A DNA stretch of 64,000 nt, taken from the NCBI GenBank assembly GCA_964352715.1, contig CAYGSU010000009.1:10210-74209 (forward strand), given 5' to 3'. Position numbers and translations under genes: made by a program. Of the stretch, positions 1 to 7,227 are shown piece after piece. Origin of the DNA: JAVKBW01 sp964352715 (lineage in GTDB: Bacteria > Pseudomonadota > Alphaproteobacteria > UBA8366 > Aestuariispiraceae). How positions within the stretch are numbered: the first letter of the stretch is position 1; each line of letters begins with the position of its first letter. The notes below the pieces were generated by a model, which was not told the origin of the DNA, made no database searches, and saw only the letters and a program-made list of their open reading frames with translations.

Positions 1-167
1 CCGTGCCGCGGCAGGAAGAATACCCTGGTATCGCCGAGTACACCGCTAAGGATGGCGTCCGACGGCGCCCCCCAGGGGCTTTCCACGTCGATCCACTGGG
101 CATTCTCCAGCCCGTCGATGTCATAGAGGCCACTGCCGCCGATTACGCCCAGCACCTTGTTCGCCAT
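1..167 (-). CDS. mtnP: S-methyl-5'-thioadenosine phosphorylase, N-terminal part (cut by window edge)
   Basis: The first 55 codons are present; the gene runs off the left edge. The translation starts MANKVLGVIGGSGLYDIDG and reaches FFLPRHG, which matches the N-terminus of the MTAP/PNP family: a GGSGL loop that binds phosphate and the later RHG motif. The enzyme splits methylthioadenosine, a by-product of polyamine synthesis, into adenine and methylthioribose-1-phosphate in the cytosol. The ATG at 167 is preceded by a weak purine-rich stretch (AAGGTCAGGG). The gene is divergent from trmJ with about 90 bp between them. A related purine nucleoside phosphorylase is possible, but the PSDA motif after the glycine loop favours MTAP. 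Confidence 0.85.
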   Translation of the reverse strand, partial: MANKVLGVIGGSGLYDIDGLENAQWIDVESPWGAPSDAILSGVLGDTRVFFLPRH

Positions 168-218
168 CGCCCTGACCTTCCGCCGTAAAAAGGGGCAGCG
201 TTAACTATCTTCTTCGGT

Positions 219-247
219 TTGACAACGCTTCAAACGCGCCTCATAAC
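219..247 (+). promoter_or_regulatory. Promoter of trmJ
   Basis: TTGACA (219-224), a 17-base spacer and CATAAC (242-247). Transcription should start near 254, almost on the ATG at 256, so the transcript may be nearly leaderless. Confidence 0.55.
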
Positions 248-255
248 CCGCCGCC

Positions 256-1032
256 ATGGCAGGAACGGATAAAACCCAGGACGTGGTCGCGACGCAGGTC
301 GATACGCCGTATGTTATTCTGGTCGAACCGCAGCTTGGCCAGAATATCGGCATGGTTGCCCGCGCGATGCTGAACAGCGGCTGGGACCGGCTGCGCCTCG
401 TCAAACCGCGCGACGGCTGGCCCAGCACCGAAGCGGCGGCGGCCTCATCCGGCGCGCTCAGCGTCATCGAAAACGCCGAACTGTTTGAAACAACGGCGGA
501 TGCGGTTGCCGACCTGCAGCGGGTCTACGCCACCACGGCGCGCCTGCGCGACATGACCAACCGGGTGCTGACGCCGAAAGCCGCCGCGCCGGAACTGCTG
601 TCGCTGGCCCGCAGCGACGTAAAGACCGGCATTCTGTTCGGGCCGGAACGCACCGGCCTCACCAATGACGACGTGACGCTGTCGGATACCATCATCGAGG
701 TGCCGCTGAACCCGTCCTTCAAGTCGCTGAACCTGTCTCAGGCAGTTCTGCTGGTCGCCTATGAATGGTTCCAGTTAACGGTGGAGGGGCCGGAAGAGCG
801 GCTGGAACACGGCGAGACCGATCTGGCGGAAAAAGCGTCGGTGATGAATTTCCTGAACCGGTTCATCACGTCGCTGGAAGAAGGCGGCTTTTTCAAGTCG
901 CCCAACATGAAGCCGATCATGATCCGCAACATCCACAACATCTTCCAGCGGGTCGGCCTGACGGAGCAGGAAATCCGCACCCTGCACGGTTGTGTCGAGG
1001 CGCTGAAGCGCTGGGGAAAGAAGAATCCTTAG
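256..1032 (+). CDS. trmJ: TrmJ-type tRNA/rRNA 2'-O-methyltransferase (SpoU family)
   Basis: This 258-residue protein carries the three SPOUT motifs. Motif 1 is around residues 23-37 (EPQLGQNIGMVARA), motif 2 is FGPERTGLTNDD at about 128-139, and motif 3 is PLNPSFKSLNLSQAV at about 150-164. They form the knotted S-adenosylmethionine site. TrmJ methylates the 2'-hydroxyl of nucleotide 32 in tRNA anticodon loops. A helical C-terminal tail (residues 175-258) is typical of TrmJ rather than of the shorter TrmL. No ribosome binding site is visible before the ATG, which agrees with the short or absent leader predicted from the promoter. It lies just before rpsD, but rpsD has its own promoter. Confidence 0.9.
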   Translation: MAGTDKTQDVVATQVDTPYVILVEPQLGQNIGMVARAMLNSGWDRLRLVKPRDGWPSTEAAAASSGALSVIENAELFETTADAVADLQRVYATTARLRDMTNRVLTPKAAAPELLSLARSDVKTGILFGPERTGLTNDDVTLSDTIIEVPLNPSFKSLNLSQAVLLVAYEWFQLTVEGPEERLEHGETDLAEKASVMNFLNRFITSLEEGGFFKSPNMKPIMIRNIHNIFQRVGLTEQEIRTLHGCVEALKRWGKKNP

Positions 1033-1060
1033 GGTCGAAGGGGCCGGTATGTCCGAAAGT

Positions 1061-1088
1061 TTGACATAAGGCCGGAAATTCCTATAGT
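1061..1088 (+). promoter_or_regulatory. Promoter of rpsD
   Basis: TTGACA (1061-1066), 16-base spacer, TATAGT (1083-1088). This gives an untranslated leader of roughly 135 bases before rpsD. Confidence 0.65.
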
Positions 1089-1139
1089 GCGCGGCTTCCT
1101 GGGAATGTGGATGGATTCCATCGTGTTTCCACCCCGCCG

Positions 1140-1155
1140 CCTGGTTTCGACCAGG
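1140..1155 (+). promoter_or_regulatory. UUCG-loop hairpin in the rpsD leader
   Basis: CCTGGT, loop TTCG, ACCAGG: a perfect six-pair stem with a stable tetraloop, about 75 bases upstream of the start codon. A second small dyad, CCGG-ACTA-CCGG, follows at once. No U-run follows, so this is not a plain terminator. In many bacteria S4 controls its own synthesis through leader RNA; that role here is inference. Confidence 0.45.
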
Positions 1156-1231
1156 GCCGGACTACCGGGACAAAACAGACCAACCGGGTGCGGGGAAATC
1201 TCCGTGCCGAACAAAAACGGGATATATATCT

Positions 1232-1849
1232 ATGAGCAAGCGCGTTAACGCGAAGTACAAGATTGACCGCCGTCTTGGCGTCAACCTCTGGGGTCGCCCC
1301 AAAAGCCCTGTAAACCGCCGCGAATACGGCCCCGGTCAGCATGGCCAGCGCCGCCGCAAGCCGTCGGATTTCGGCATCCAGCTGATGGCGAAGCAGAAGC
1401 TTAAAGGCTATTACGGCAATATCGGTGAAAAGCGCTTCCGGCGCTATTATGAAGACGCTGCACGGCGCAAGGGCGATACCGGTGAAAACCTGATCGATCT
1501 GCTGGAACACCGTCTCGACGCGATTGTCTATCGCGCGAAATTCGTACCGACCGTGTTCGCCGCGCGTCAGTTCGTGAACCACGGTCATGTGCTGGTCAAC
1601 GGCCGCCGCCTGAACGTCGCATCCTATGCGGTGAAAGAAGGCGACGTGATCTCGGTTCGTGAGAAGAGCCGCAATATCGGTCTGGTTCTGGAAGCCATGG
1701 AAAGCAGCGAACGCGATGTTCCTGACTATCTCGAAGTTGACCATAACAAGATGACGGTCTCGATCATCCGTAATGTCGGTCTGGAAGATGTGCCGTATCC
1801 GGCGACGATGGAACCGAACCTGGTCGTCGAGTTTTACTCGCGCGTCTGA
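1232..1849 (+). CDS. rpsD: 30S ribosomal protein S4
   Basis: This 205-residue protein has the family's usual length. The N-terminal part (1-95) includes [19 protein letters not shown], and the S4 RNA-binding domain (about 95-160) includes [20 protein letters not shown] and [13 protein letters not shown]4 binds 16S rRNA first in small-subunit assembly and also acts in translation fidelity. It is a single gene with its own promoter and long leader, followed by a strong terminator, which is the usual alphaproteobacterial arrangement outside the large ribosomal operon. The ATG has a GGGA at a workable distance upstream. Confidence 0.98.
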   Translation: MSKRVNAKYKIDRRLGVNLWGRPKSPVNRREYGPGQHGQRRRKPSDFGIQLMAKQKLKGYYGNIGEKRFRRYYEDAARRKGDTGENLIDLLEHRLDAIVYRAKFVPTVFAARQFVNHGHVLVNGRRLNVASYAVKEGDVISVREKSRNIGLVLEAMESSERDVPDYLEVDHNKMTVSIIRNVGLEDVPYPATMEPNLVVEFYSRV

Positions 1850-1871
1850 TCCGGTTTATCGGAATCAAACG

Positions 1872-1899
1872 AAAAGCCGGCCTTTATGGCCGGCTTTTT
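1872..1899. terminator. Bidirectional rho-independent terminator between rpsD and the MFS gene
   Basis: AAAAGCCGGCC, loop TTTAT, GGCCGGCTTTTT: 11 pairs with A and T runs on both sides, so it can end rpsD (plus) and the convergent transporter gene (minus). Confidence 0.9.
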
Positions 1900-1919
1900 G
1901 CTGTTCGGAACATCAGTCT

Positions 1920-3221
1920 CTACCGAGTTGTGGCAGGCGCGTCTGTTTCGTCGGCTTTCGCTTGCTGGGCTTCCATTGCTGATTTGATGGCCTCGTCAGA
2001 CATCCGCGGGTCGAGCTTGCCGGTCAGCGGACCGGGCTGTGGCTGTGAAACAAAGCGGTCGCGGCCTTCGGTGGGGACACCATCGCGCTGGCGAATACGA
2101 TACAGCACGAAAACGACAAAGATGGCGCTGACAGTTGCTGTATAGAAAAATAGCCCGCCGGGTCCGGCAAATTCCATCGTGGTCGCTGCTGCGGTGGGTC
2201 CGATGATTCCGCCAACGCTCCAGGCGAACAGCAGGCTGGACGACATGGCGACCATCAGTTCCGGTCTCGCCCGGTCTGCCGTATGGGCGATACACACAGA
2301 ATACACCGTCGATGCAGCGCCACCGAACAAGGCAAACAGCGCGTAGATAATCGGTGTCGATACGTCTGTTATCAGCGCAAGAACGATCGATATGGCGACG
2401 ATGAATGAACATAGTCCGACGATGATCAACCGTCGGTCAAACCTGTCTGACATCCAGCCAATCGGCCACTGAACAAGCAGGCTGCTGATCTGCATGGCGG
2501 TCATCAGGCCGGCCACCATGCCGGGCTGTAACCCGTGCGACCCGGCATAGACGGGCATGATTGAAAACACGGCTGAATTCGTCATGCCGAGTGTGACGCA
2601 ACCGACGACACCCGCCGGCGCAATTTTATAGAACTCGCCGATATTCAGGCGCGCCATCGGCGGCAGCTGCGGGCTGGGGCCTTTGGTCATGGCGATCGGT
2701 ATCATTGAAAGCGACAGGAAGGCGCTGATCAGCATGAAGAACTGCGGTCCATCAATTGACCCGAGACCCAGCAGCAGCGGTGCGCCGCCAAGGCCTATCT
2801 TGGTTGCCAGCATATAGGCCGAAAATACCCGACCGCGCGATTCCTTCGGCGTGCGTTCACTGACCCAGCTTTCGCTGACCATCATCAGGCCCGCCATGCA
2901 CAGGCCGATGCAGCCGCGGCAGGCCGACCACGCCACCGTGTTCACATCAATCGACATCACAAGGCTGAGGACCGAGAACATCGCGGCGAAGGCGGCGAAG
3001 GCCCGGATATGCCCGACACGTTTGATGATATACGGGGCACCGATGCAGCCAGCCAGAAACCCGCAGGAATACGTGGTCGCAACGATACCGATTTCGGTGG
3101 TCGAAATTCCCGCCGCCCCCATGGCAAGAGGCATCAGGGTGATCAGTATGCCGTTACCGGACTGCAGGAATATCATACTGACAATGACTGCGCTGACAGC
3201 CAGATAAGGGTTCTTTTCCAT
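1920..3221 (-). CDS. MFS transporter, YcaD-like
   Basis: A 433-residue membrane protein with about 12 hydrophobic segments in two halves. The loop after the second helix (IKRVGHIRAF) and the ESWVSERTPKESRGRVFS segment near residues 116-133 are typical of the YcaD branch of the major facilitator superfamily. The mid-protein motif GWMSDRFDRRLI is the second-half copy of the DRxGRR signature. The C-terminal 50 residues are hydrophilic and probably cytoplasmic. The substrate is unknown. It lies downstream of a dipeptide-type ABC operon on the same strand but is separated from it by a terminator, so it probably has its own promoter. Confidence 0.85.
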   Translation of the reverse strand: MEKNPYLAVSAVIVSMIFLQSGNGILITLMPLAMGAAGISTTEIGIVATTYSCGFLAGCIGAPYIIKRVGHIRAFAAFAAMFSVLSLVMSIDVNTVAWSACRGCIGLCMAGLMMVSESWVSERTPKESRGRVFSAYMLATKIGLGGAPLLLGLGSIDGPQFFMLISAFLSLSMIPIAMTKGPSPQLPPMARLNIGEFYKIAPAGVVGCVTLGMTNSAVFSIMPVYAGSHGLQPGMVAGLMTAMQISSLLVQWPIGWMSDRFDRRLIIVGLCSFIVAISIVLALITDVSTPIIYALFALFGGAASTVYSVCIAHTADRARPELMVAMSSSLLFAWSVGGIIGPTAAATTMEFAGPGGLFFYTATVSAIFVVFVLYRIRQRDGVPTEGRDRFVSQPQPGPLTGKLDPRMSDEAIKSAMEAQQAKADETDAPATTR

Positions 3222-3270
3222 ATTATCTGCTTTAATTGAGCGAACGATTGTCAGCCTAGAAGGATTTCCC

Positions 3271-3304
3271 CAAAAAGGAACCCCCGATCAGAGACCGGGG
3301 GTTC
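3271..3304 (-). terminator. Rho-independent terminator after the dipeptide-type ABC operon
   Basis: On the minus strand, GAACCCCCG pairs perfectly with CGGGGGTTC (3278-3286 with 3296-3304) around a nine-base loop and is followed by CCTTTTTGGGG. It closes the transcript that ends with the ATPase gene. Confidence 0.8.
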
Positions 3305-3328
3305 AAATCTTTCGTCGAAGGGATTGGC

Positions 3329-4996
3329 CTAGTTGTCGGCCGCCTTCATGCCGCCCTTGCGTTTTCTTTCCTCAAGCAGGTTCGTCAGCCAGTCCGGATC
3401 CATTTCCGGCACGGATGACAGAAGCAGGTCGGTATATTCGTGATGTGGCGGCTGGAACATTTCTTCCTTCGGCCCGTTCTCCACAACCCGGCCCTGCAGC
3501 ATCACCGTTACTTCATCTGCAATCGACCGCACGGTGGCCAGATCGTGCGTGATGAACATGTAGGCCAGGTTCAACTCACTCTGCAGCCTGTCCAGCAACC
3601 GCAGAATACCTTCAGCGACCAACTGATCGAGTGCCGATGTGACCTCGTCACAGATGATCATCCGTGGTTCCGCGGCCAAAGCCCGGGCGATACAGATACG
3701 CTGTTTCTGACCGCCTGAAAGTTCTGTCGGCAACCGGTCAATATACTGGTCCGGTTCCAGCTCGATCAGGGAAAGAAGTTCGCGGATGCGCTCTTCTTTC
3801 TTCTTGCCCTGCATGCCGAGATAGAAGCTGAGCGGCCGCCCGATCGTATCGCGGATTTTCTGTTTCGGGTTCAGGGCCGTATCGGCCATCTGATAGATCA
3901 TCTGAACCTGGCGAAGCTGGTCCTTCGATCGCTTTCGGAAATCCGCCGGCAGTTCCTTGCCGTCAAACAGAACCTGCCCTTTCGACGGTGGCAGCAGGCC
4001 GGTAATCACGCGGGCTGTGGTGCTTTTACCACTGCCCGATTCCCCCACAACGGCGACCGTCCGGCGAGGGTAAACTTCGAGGTCGACATCATAGAGAACC
4101 GGTACCGGACCGTATGATGCGGTGACGCTCTTGACTTCAATGATGGGCGTTGCCGACTCGGAGACCTCGGGCATCGTCGCCTTCTTGAAAGACCGAACCG
4201 CCCAGAGGGACTTGGTGTAGTCCTGGGTCGGATTGGACAGCATCGTGCGGGTGTCTGATTCCTCGACCAGATCGCCTTTCAACAGAACCATGATCTTGTC
4301 GGCCATCTGCGCGACGACTGCCAGATCGTGGGTGATATAGATAGCCGCCGTGTTGAATTGTTCGACCACATCGCGGATCGCGGCAAGAACCTCGATCTGT
4401 GTTGTCACATCGAGCGCGGTTGTCGGTTCGTCGAACACGATCAGATCGGGACGGCATGACATCGCCATCGCCGTCATCGCCCGCTGCAACTGCCCGCCGG
4501 AAACCTGATGCGGGTATCTGTGCCCGATCGTGTCCGGATTCGGCAGGCGCAGCCGACCGAACAGATCGATACCGTCCGATTCAGCTTGCGACCGCGACAG
4601 CTTGCCGTGCTGTACCGGCGCTTCGCAATACTGGTCCATGAGCCGATGGGCCGGGTTGAAGGCCGCCGCCGCGCTTTGCGCGACGTAGGATATCCGGGCG
4701 CCCCAGATCTTGCGGCGCGCTGAATCTGAACATTTCAGAAGATCCGTGCCATCGAATTTGATCGTCCCGGCCGATACCCGGCAGCCGTCACGGCAGTATC
4801 CCATGGCGGCAAGACCAAGGGTCGATTTGCCAGCCCCGGATTCGCCGATCAGTCCCAGCACTTCACCGCGGTTAAGCGTTACATCGATCCCGTGGACAAT
4901 TTCATTCCAGGTCTCGTCCGATTGGCCTTCAATACGCACACCACGCATTTCGACCAGCAGGTCACCTTTTTTACCTGTGCTTTTTTGAGTGCTCAT
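3329..4996 (-). CDS. Peptide-type ABC transporter, fused double ATPase (DppD-DppF-like)
   Basis: 555 residues with two complete nucleotide-binding domains. The first has Walker A GESGAGKST at 51-59, signature VSGGQLQR and Walker B LIVFDEPTTALD. The second has Walker A GESGSGKST near 317, signature LSGGQKQR and Walker B MIICDEVTSALD. Each ends with an oligopeptide-type C-terminal extension. This fused form replaces separate DppD and DppF. I chose the ATG at 4996 because it forms a TAATG overlap with the permease stop and gives the family-like start MSTQKSTGKKGD; a further upstream start at 5032 would lie inside the permease gene. It energises uptake through the two permeases encoded just upstream. 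No binding protein gene is adjacent. Confidence 0.9.
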   Translation of the reverse strand: MSTQKSTGKKGDLLVEMRGVRIEGQSDETWNEIVHGIDVTLNRGEVLGLIGESGAGKSTLGLAAMGYCRDGCRVSAGTIKFDGTDLLKCSDSARRKIWGARISYVAQSAAAAFNPAHRLMDQYCEAPVQHGKLSRSQAESDGIDLFGRLRLPNPDTIGHRYPHQVSGGQLQRAMTAMAMSCRPDLIVFDEPTTALDVTTQIEVLAAIRDVVEQFNTAAIYITHDLAVVAQMADKIMVLLKGDLVEESDTRTMLSNPTQDYTKSLWAVRSFKKATMPEVSESATPIIEVKSVTASYGPVPVLYDVDLEVYPRRTVAVVGESGSGKSTTARVITGLLPPSKGQVLFDGKELPADFRKRSKDQLRQVQMIYQMADTALNPKQKIRDTIGRPLSFYLGMQGKKKEERIRELLSLIELEPDQYIDRLPTELSGGQKQRICIARALAAEPRMIICDEVTSALDQLVAEGILRLLDRLQSELNLAYMFITHDLATVRSIADEVTVMLQGRVVENGPKEEMFQPPHHEYTDLLLSSVPEMDPDWLTNLLEERKRKGGMKAADN

Positions 4997-5838
4997 TAGG
5001 TTTTCAATCCGCTTGTTTTGTGCAGGAACCAATCAACGACGAAGTTCACGCCAACCGTCAGCAGCGCGATGGCTGCCGCCGGGATCAGCGGGATCGTGAC
5101 GCCGAAGGTAATGAGGGTCGCATTGTCGCGCACCATGCTGCCCCAGTCAGCCAACGGCGGCTGAATGCCCAGACCCAGGAAGCTCAAGGCGCTCAGGGTC
5201 AGGAAAACGAAGCAGAATCGTAAGCCGAATTCCGCCACAAGCGGGGGCATGATATTGGGCAGGACTTCACGCGTGATGACATAGAACAATCCCTCGCCCC
5301 GCAGTTTCGAGACCTCGACAAAGTCGAGAACCACGACGTTCATCGATACAGCCCGGGCCAACCTGAATACACGCGTCGAATCCAGGACGCCGATCACAAG
5401 GATCAGGGCTGGAACCGATGTGCCGACGATCGTCAGGATCATCAGCGCAAAGATCAGCGACGGAATGGCCATCAGAACATCGACGACACGGCCGAGGATC
5501 TGGTCGACCCATCCGCCAAGTGTCGCCCCGAGCAGGCCGAAGAAGCCGCCCAGGAAGAACGCGAAAAGAGTGGTTACAACCGCAATACCGACAGAATTCT
5601 GTGCGCCGTATATAAGTCGGGACAGCATGTCCCGGCCCAGATTGTCCGTGCCCAGAACATATTCTGCATTCGGGTCTTCCAGCATGGATGGCAGATATTC
5701 AGACCCGACAATCTCGGTTTCGCCGTAGGGCGATACGATACCGGCGAAGAACGCCAGGAAGATATACACCACGATCACGGCAAATCCGAAGCGGGCGCTC
5801 CACGGCGCCTGGCGCCATAGCTTTGATGCTTGTTTCAT
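4996..5838 (-). CDS. Peptide-type ABC transporter permease (DppC-like)
   Basis: 280 residues with an N-terminal hydrophobic segment (about 19-38) followed by the long periplasmic stretch and GTDNLGRDMLSRLIYGAQ that mark the DppC/OppC branch. The EAA-type coupling loop EVSKLRGEGLFYVITREVLP is around residues 175-194. About six membrane helices form half of the inner-membrane channel. The stop overlaps the ATPase start by one base, so the two are probably translationally coupled. The substrate cannot be read from the sequence; peptides or nickel-like complexes are the family's usual cargo. Confidence 0.9.
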   Translation of the reverse strand: MKQASKLWRQAPWSARFGFAVIVVYIFLAFFAGIVSPYGETEIVGSEYLPSMLEDPNAEYVLGTDNLGRDMLSRLIYGAQNSVGIAVVTTLFAFFLGGFFGLLGATLGGWVDQILGRVVDVLMAIPSLIFALMILTIVGTSVPALILVIGVLDSTRVFRLARAVSMNVVVLDFVEVSKLRGEGLFYVITREVLPNIMPPLVAEFGLRFCFVFLTLSALSFLGLGIQPPLADWGSMVRDNATLITFGVTIPLIPAAAIALLTVGVNFVVDWFLHKTSGLKT

Positions 5839-5851
5839 TTATCTTATCCCC

Positions 5852-6808
5852 TCACCGTGGATGCAGTAGACGCGGATTGCTGATGATCGACAAAATGTCG
5901 GCCAGCAGATTGAACAACACGAATGTTGCCGCGAAGATCAGGCTGCAACCCTGAACGACCGGAAGGTCACGTTTGGCCACCGAATCCACCAGGAGCTGTC
6001 CGAGACCCGGATAAACAAACACCACTTCAACAACGACAACGCCCACCACAAGGTAGGCGAGGTTCAGAACGATGACGTTGATGATGGGGGCAAGTGCATT
6101 CGGCAGGGCGTGCTTGGTGATAATCCGCTGCGGCGACAATCCCTTCAGGCGCGCCATTTCGATATACGGGCTTGCCAGCAGGTTGATGATTGACGCCCGG
6201 GTCATCCGCATCATGTGCGCAACGACCACGAGGGTCAGTGTCAGCGCGGGAAGGATCGTGCGGTAAAGACGGTCGATGAAGTCAATGCCCGGTCCGATAT
6301 TGGAGATACTGGGGAAGATCGGATTGTTCACCGAAAGGAACAGGATGAGAATATAAGCGACGAAGAATTCCGGAGTTGAAATGGAGGTCAGCGTCGCAAC
6401 GTTGATCCCGCGGTCGAACCAGCTGTTCCGATACAGCGCCGCCATGATCCCAAGAGTTACAGCCAGTGGCACGGCGATGACCGCTGCAACGGCAGCGAGG
6501 AACAGGGTATTACCCAGCCGGCTGCCTATCAGTTCGGAAATTTCGCGCTTGTTGGCGAGTGACACACCGAAATCGCCCTGGACGATGCCACCAAGCCATT
6601 CCAGGTATCTGGTGTGGGGCGGCAGATCGAGGCCGAGTTCTCTTCGGAACGCGGCGACCGTTTCCGGTGTTGCCGATTGGCCGAGAATTTCCTGTGCCAA
6701 ATCCCCAGGGAGAAGCTCAACTCCGAGAAAAATGATCAAGGAAATAACAAAAAGTGTAATCAGCCCCAGGCCAAGACGCTGAATCACCATCTTCGGTATC
6801 GGATGCAT
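5852..6808 (-). CDS. Peptide-type ABC transporter permease (DppB-like)
   Basis: 318 residues. The N-terminal helix (about 8-30) is followed by the DppB/OppB hallmark region LGQSATPETVAAFRRELGLD. The EAA loop reads IEMARLKGLSPQRIITKHALP around 216-236. It pairs with the DppC-like permease 13 bases downstream. It is the first gene of the three-gene operon. The roughly 420 bases before it hold no visible substrate-binding protein gene, so the partner binding protein must be encoded elsewhere or the CocE-type gene upstream may share the transcript. Confidence 0.9.
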   Translation of the reverse strand: MHPIPKMVIQRLGLGLITLFVISLIIFLGVELLPGDLAQEILGQSATPETVAAFRRELGLDLPPHTRYLEWLGGIVQGDFGVSLANKREISELIGSRLGNTLFLAAVAAVIAVPLAVTLGIMAALYRNSWFDRGINVATLTSISTPEFFVAYILILFLSVNNPIFPSISNIGPGIDFIDRLYRTILPALTLTLVVVAHMMRMTRASIINLLASPYIEMARLKGLSPQRIITKHALPNALAPIINVIVLNLAYLVVGVVVVEVVFVYPGLGQLLVDSVAKRDLPVVQGCSLIFAATFVLFNLLADILSIISNPRLLHPR

Positions 6809-7227
6809 GGCTTAAACCAGTCTCCCCAAATGCGATTGAATACGGGACGGACAGGCAATCTTCACTCGTGGTGAGATAATTGCATTCCCAATCATTCAGA
6901 CACCGGTTTCCAGCTTAAAATGCTGATTTTCTTGGGCACAGAGTAGCTCCGGCCATCGGCTTCCAATTGATCGCTATGTATTCAATCTTCCTGTTCAACC
7001 ACTCTGCGCCGATTTCATGAGTTCCGCGCAGCTTTATCATTACATTTTAACGGTAGCCTACAAATCCACGTCCCGAAACCCCCTTTTGAGCCGAATTTGC
7101 GGATTAGCACTATCGCTTCGGTCCCAAACTGGGTGAAAAATATTCAACAACTTATTGACGTTAGGACACGGTGCTACAGCGTCTGTCCGGATTTTGCAGC
7201 GGTAAACGGGTATATCAGTTCAACCTG
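6809..7227. other. Intergenic gap, no gene seen
   Basis: About 420 bases, visibly richer in A and T than the flanking genes, between the CocE-type gene and the ABC permease operon. I see no coding frame with a credible start, no clear promoter and no strong terminator hairpin. It presumably holds the promoter of the ABC operon on the minus strand. Confidence 0.5.

Noticed and set aside
1082..1744. Open frame of 220 codons on the minus strand
   Set aside because: Antisense to rpsD and its leader; shadow of the ribosomal gene.
3296..3313. GGTTCAAATC, like a tRNA T-loop
   Set aside because: The flanks cannot form a T-stem and the bases belong to the terminator hairpin of the ABC operon; no acceptor or anticodon arm is nearby.
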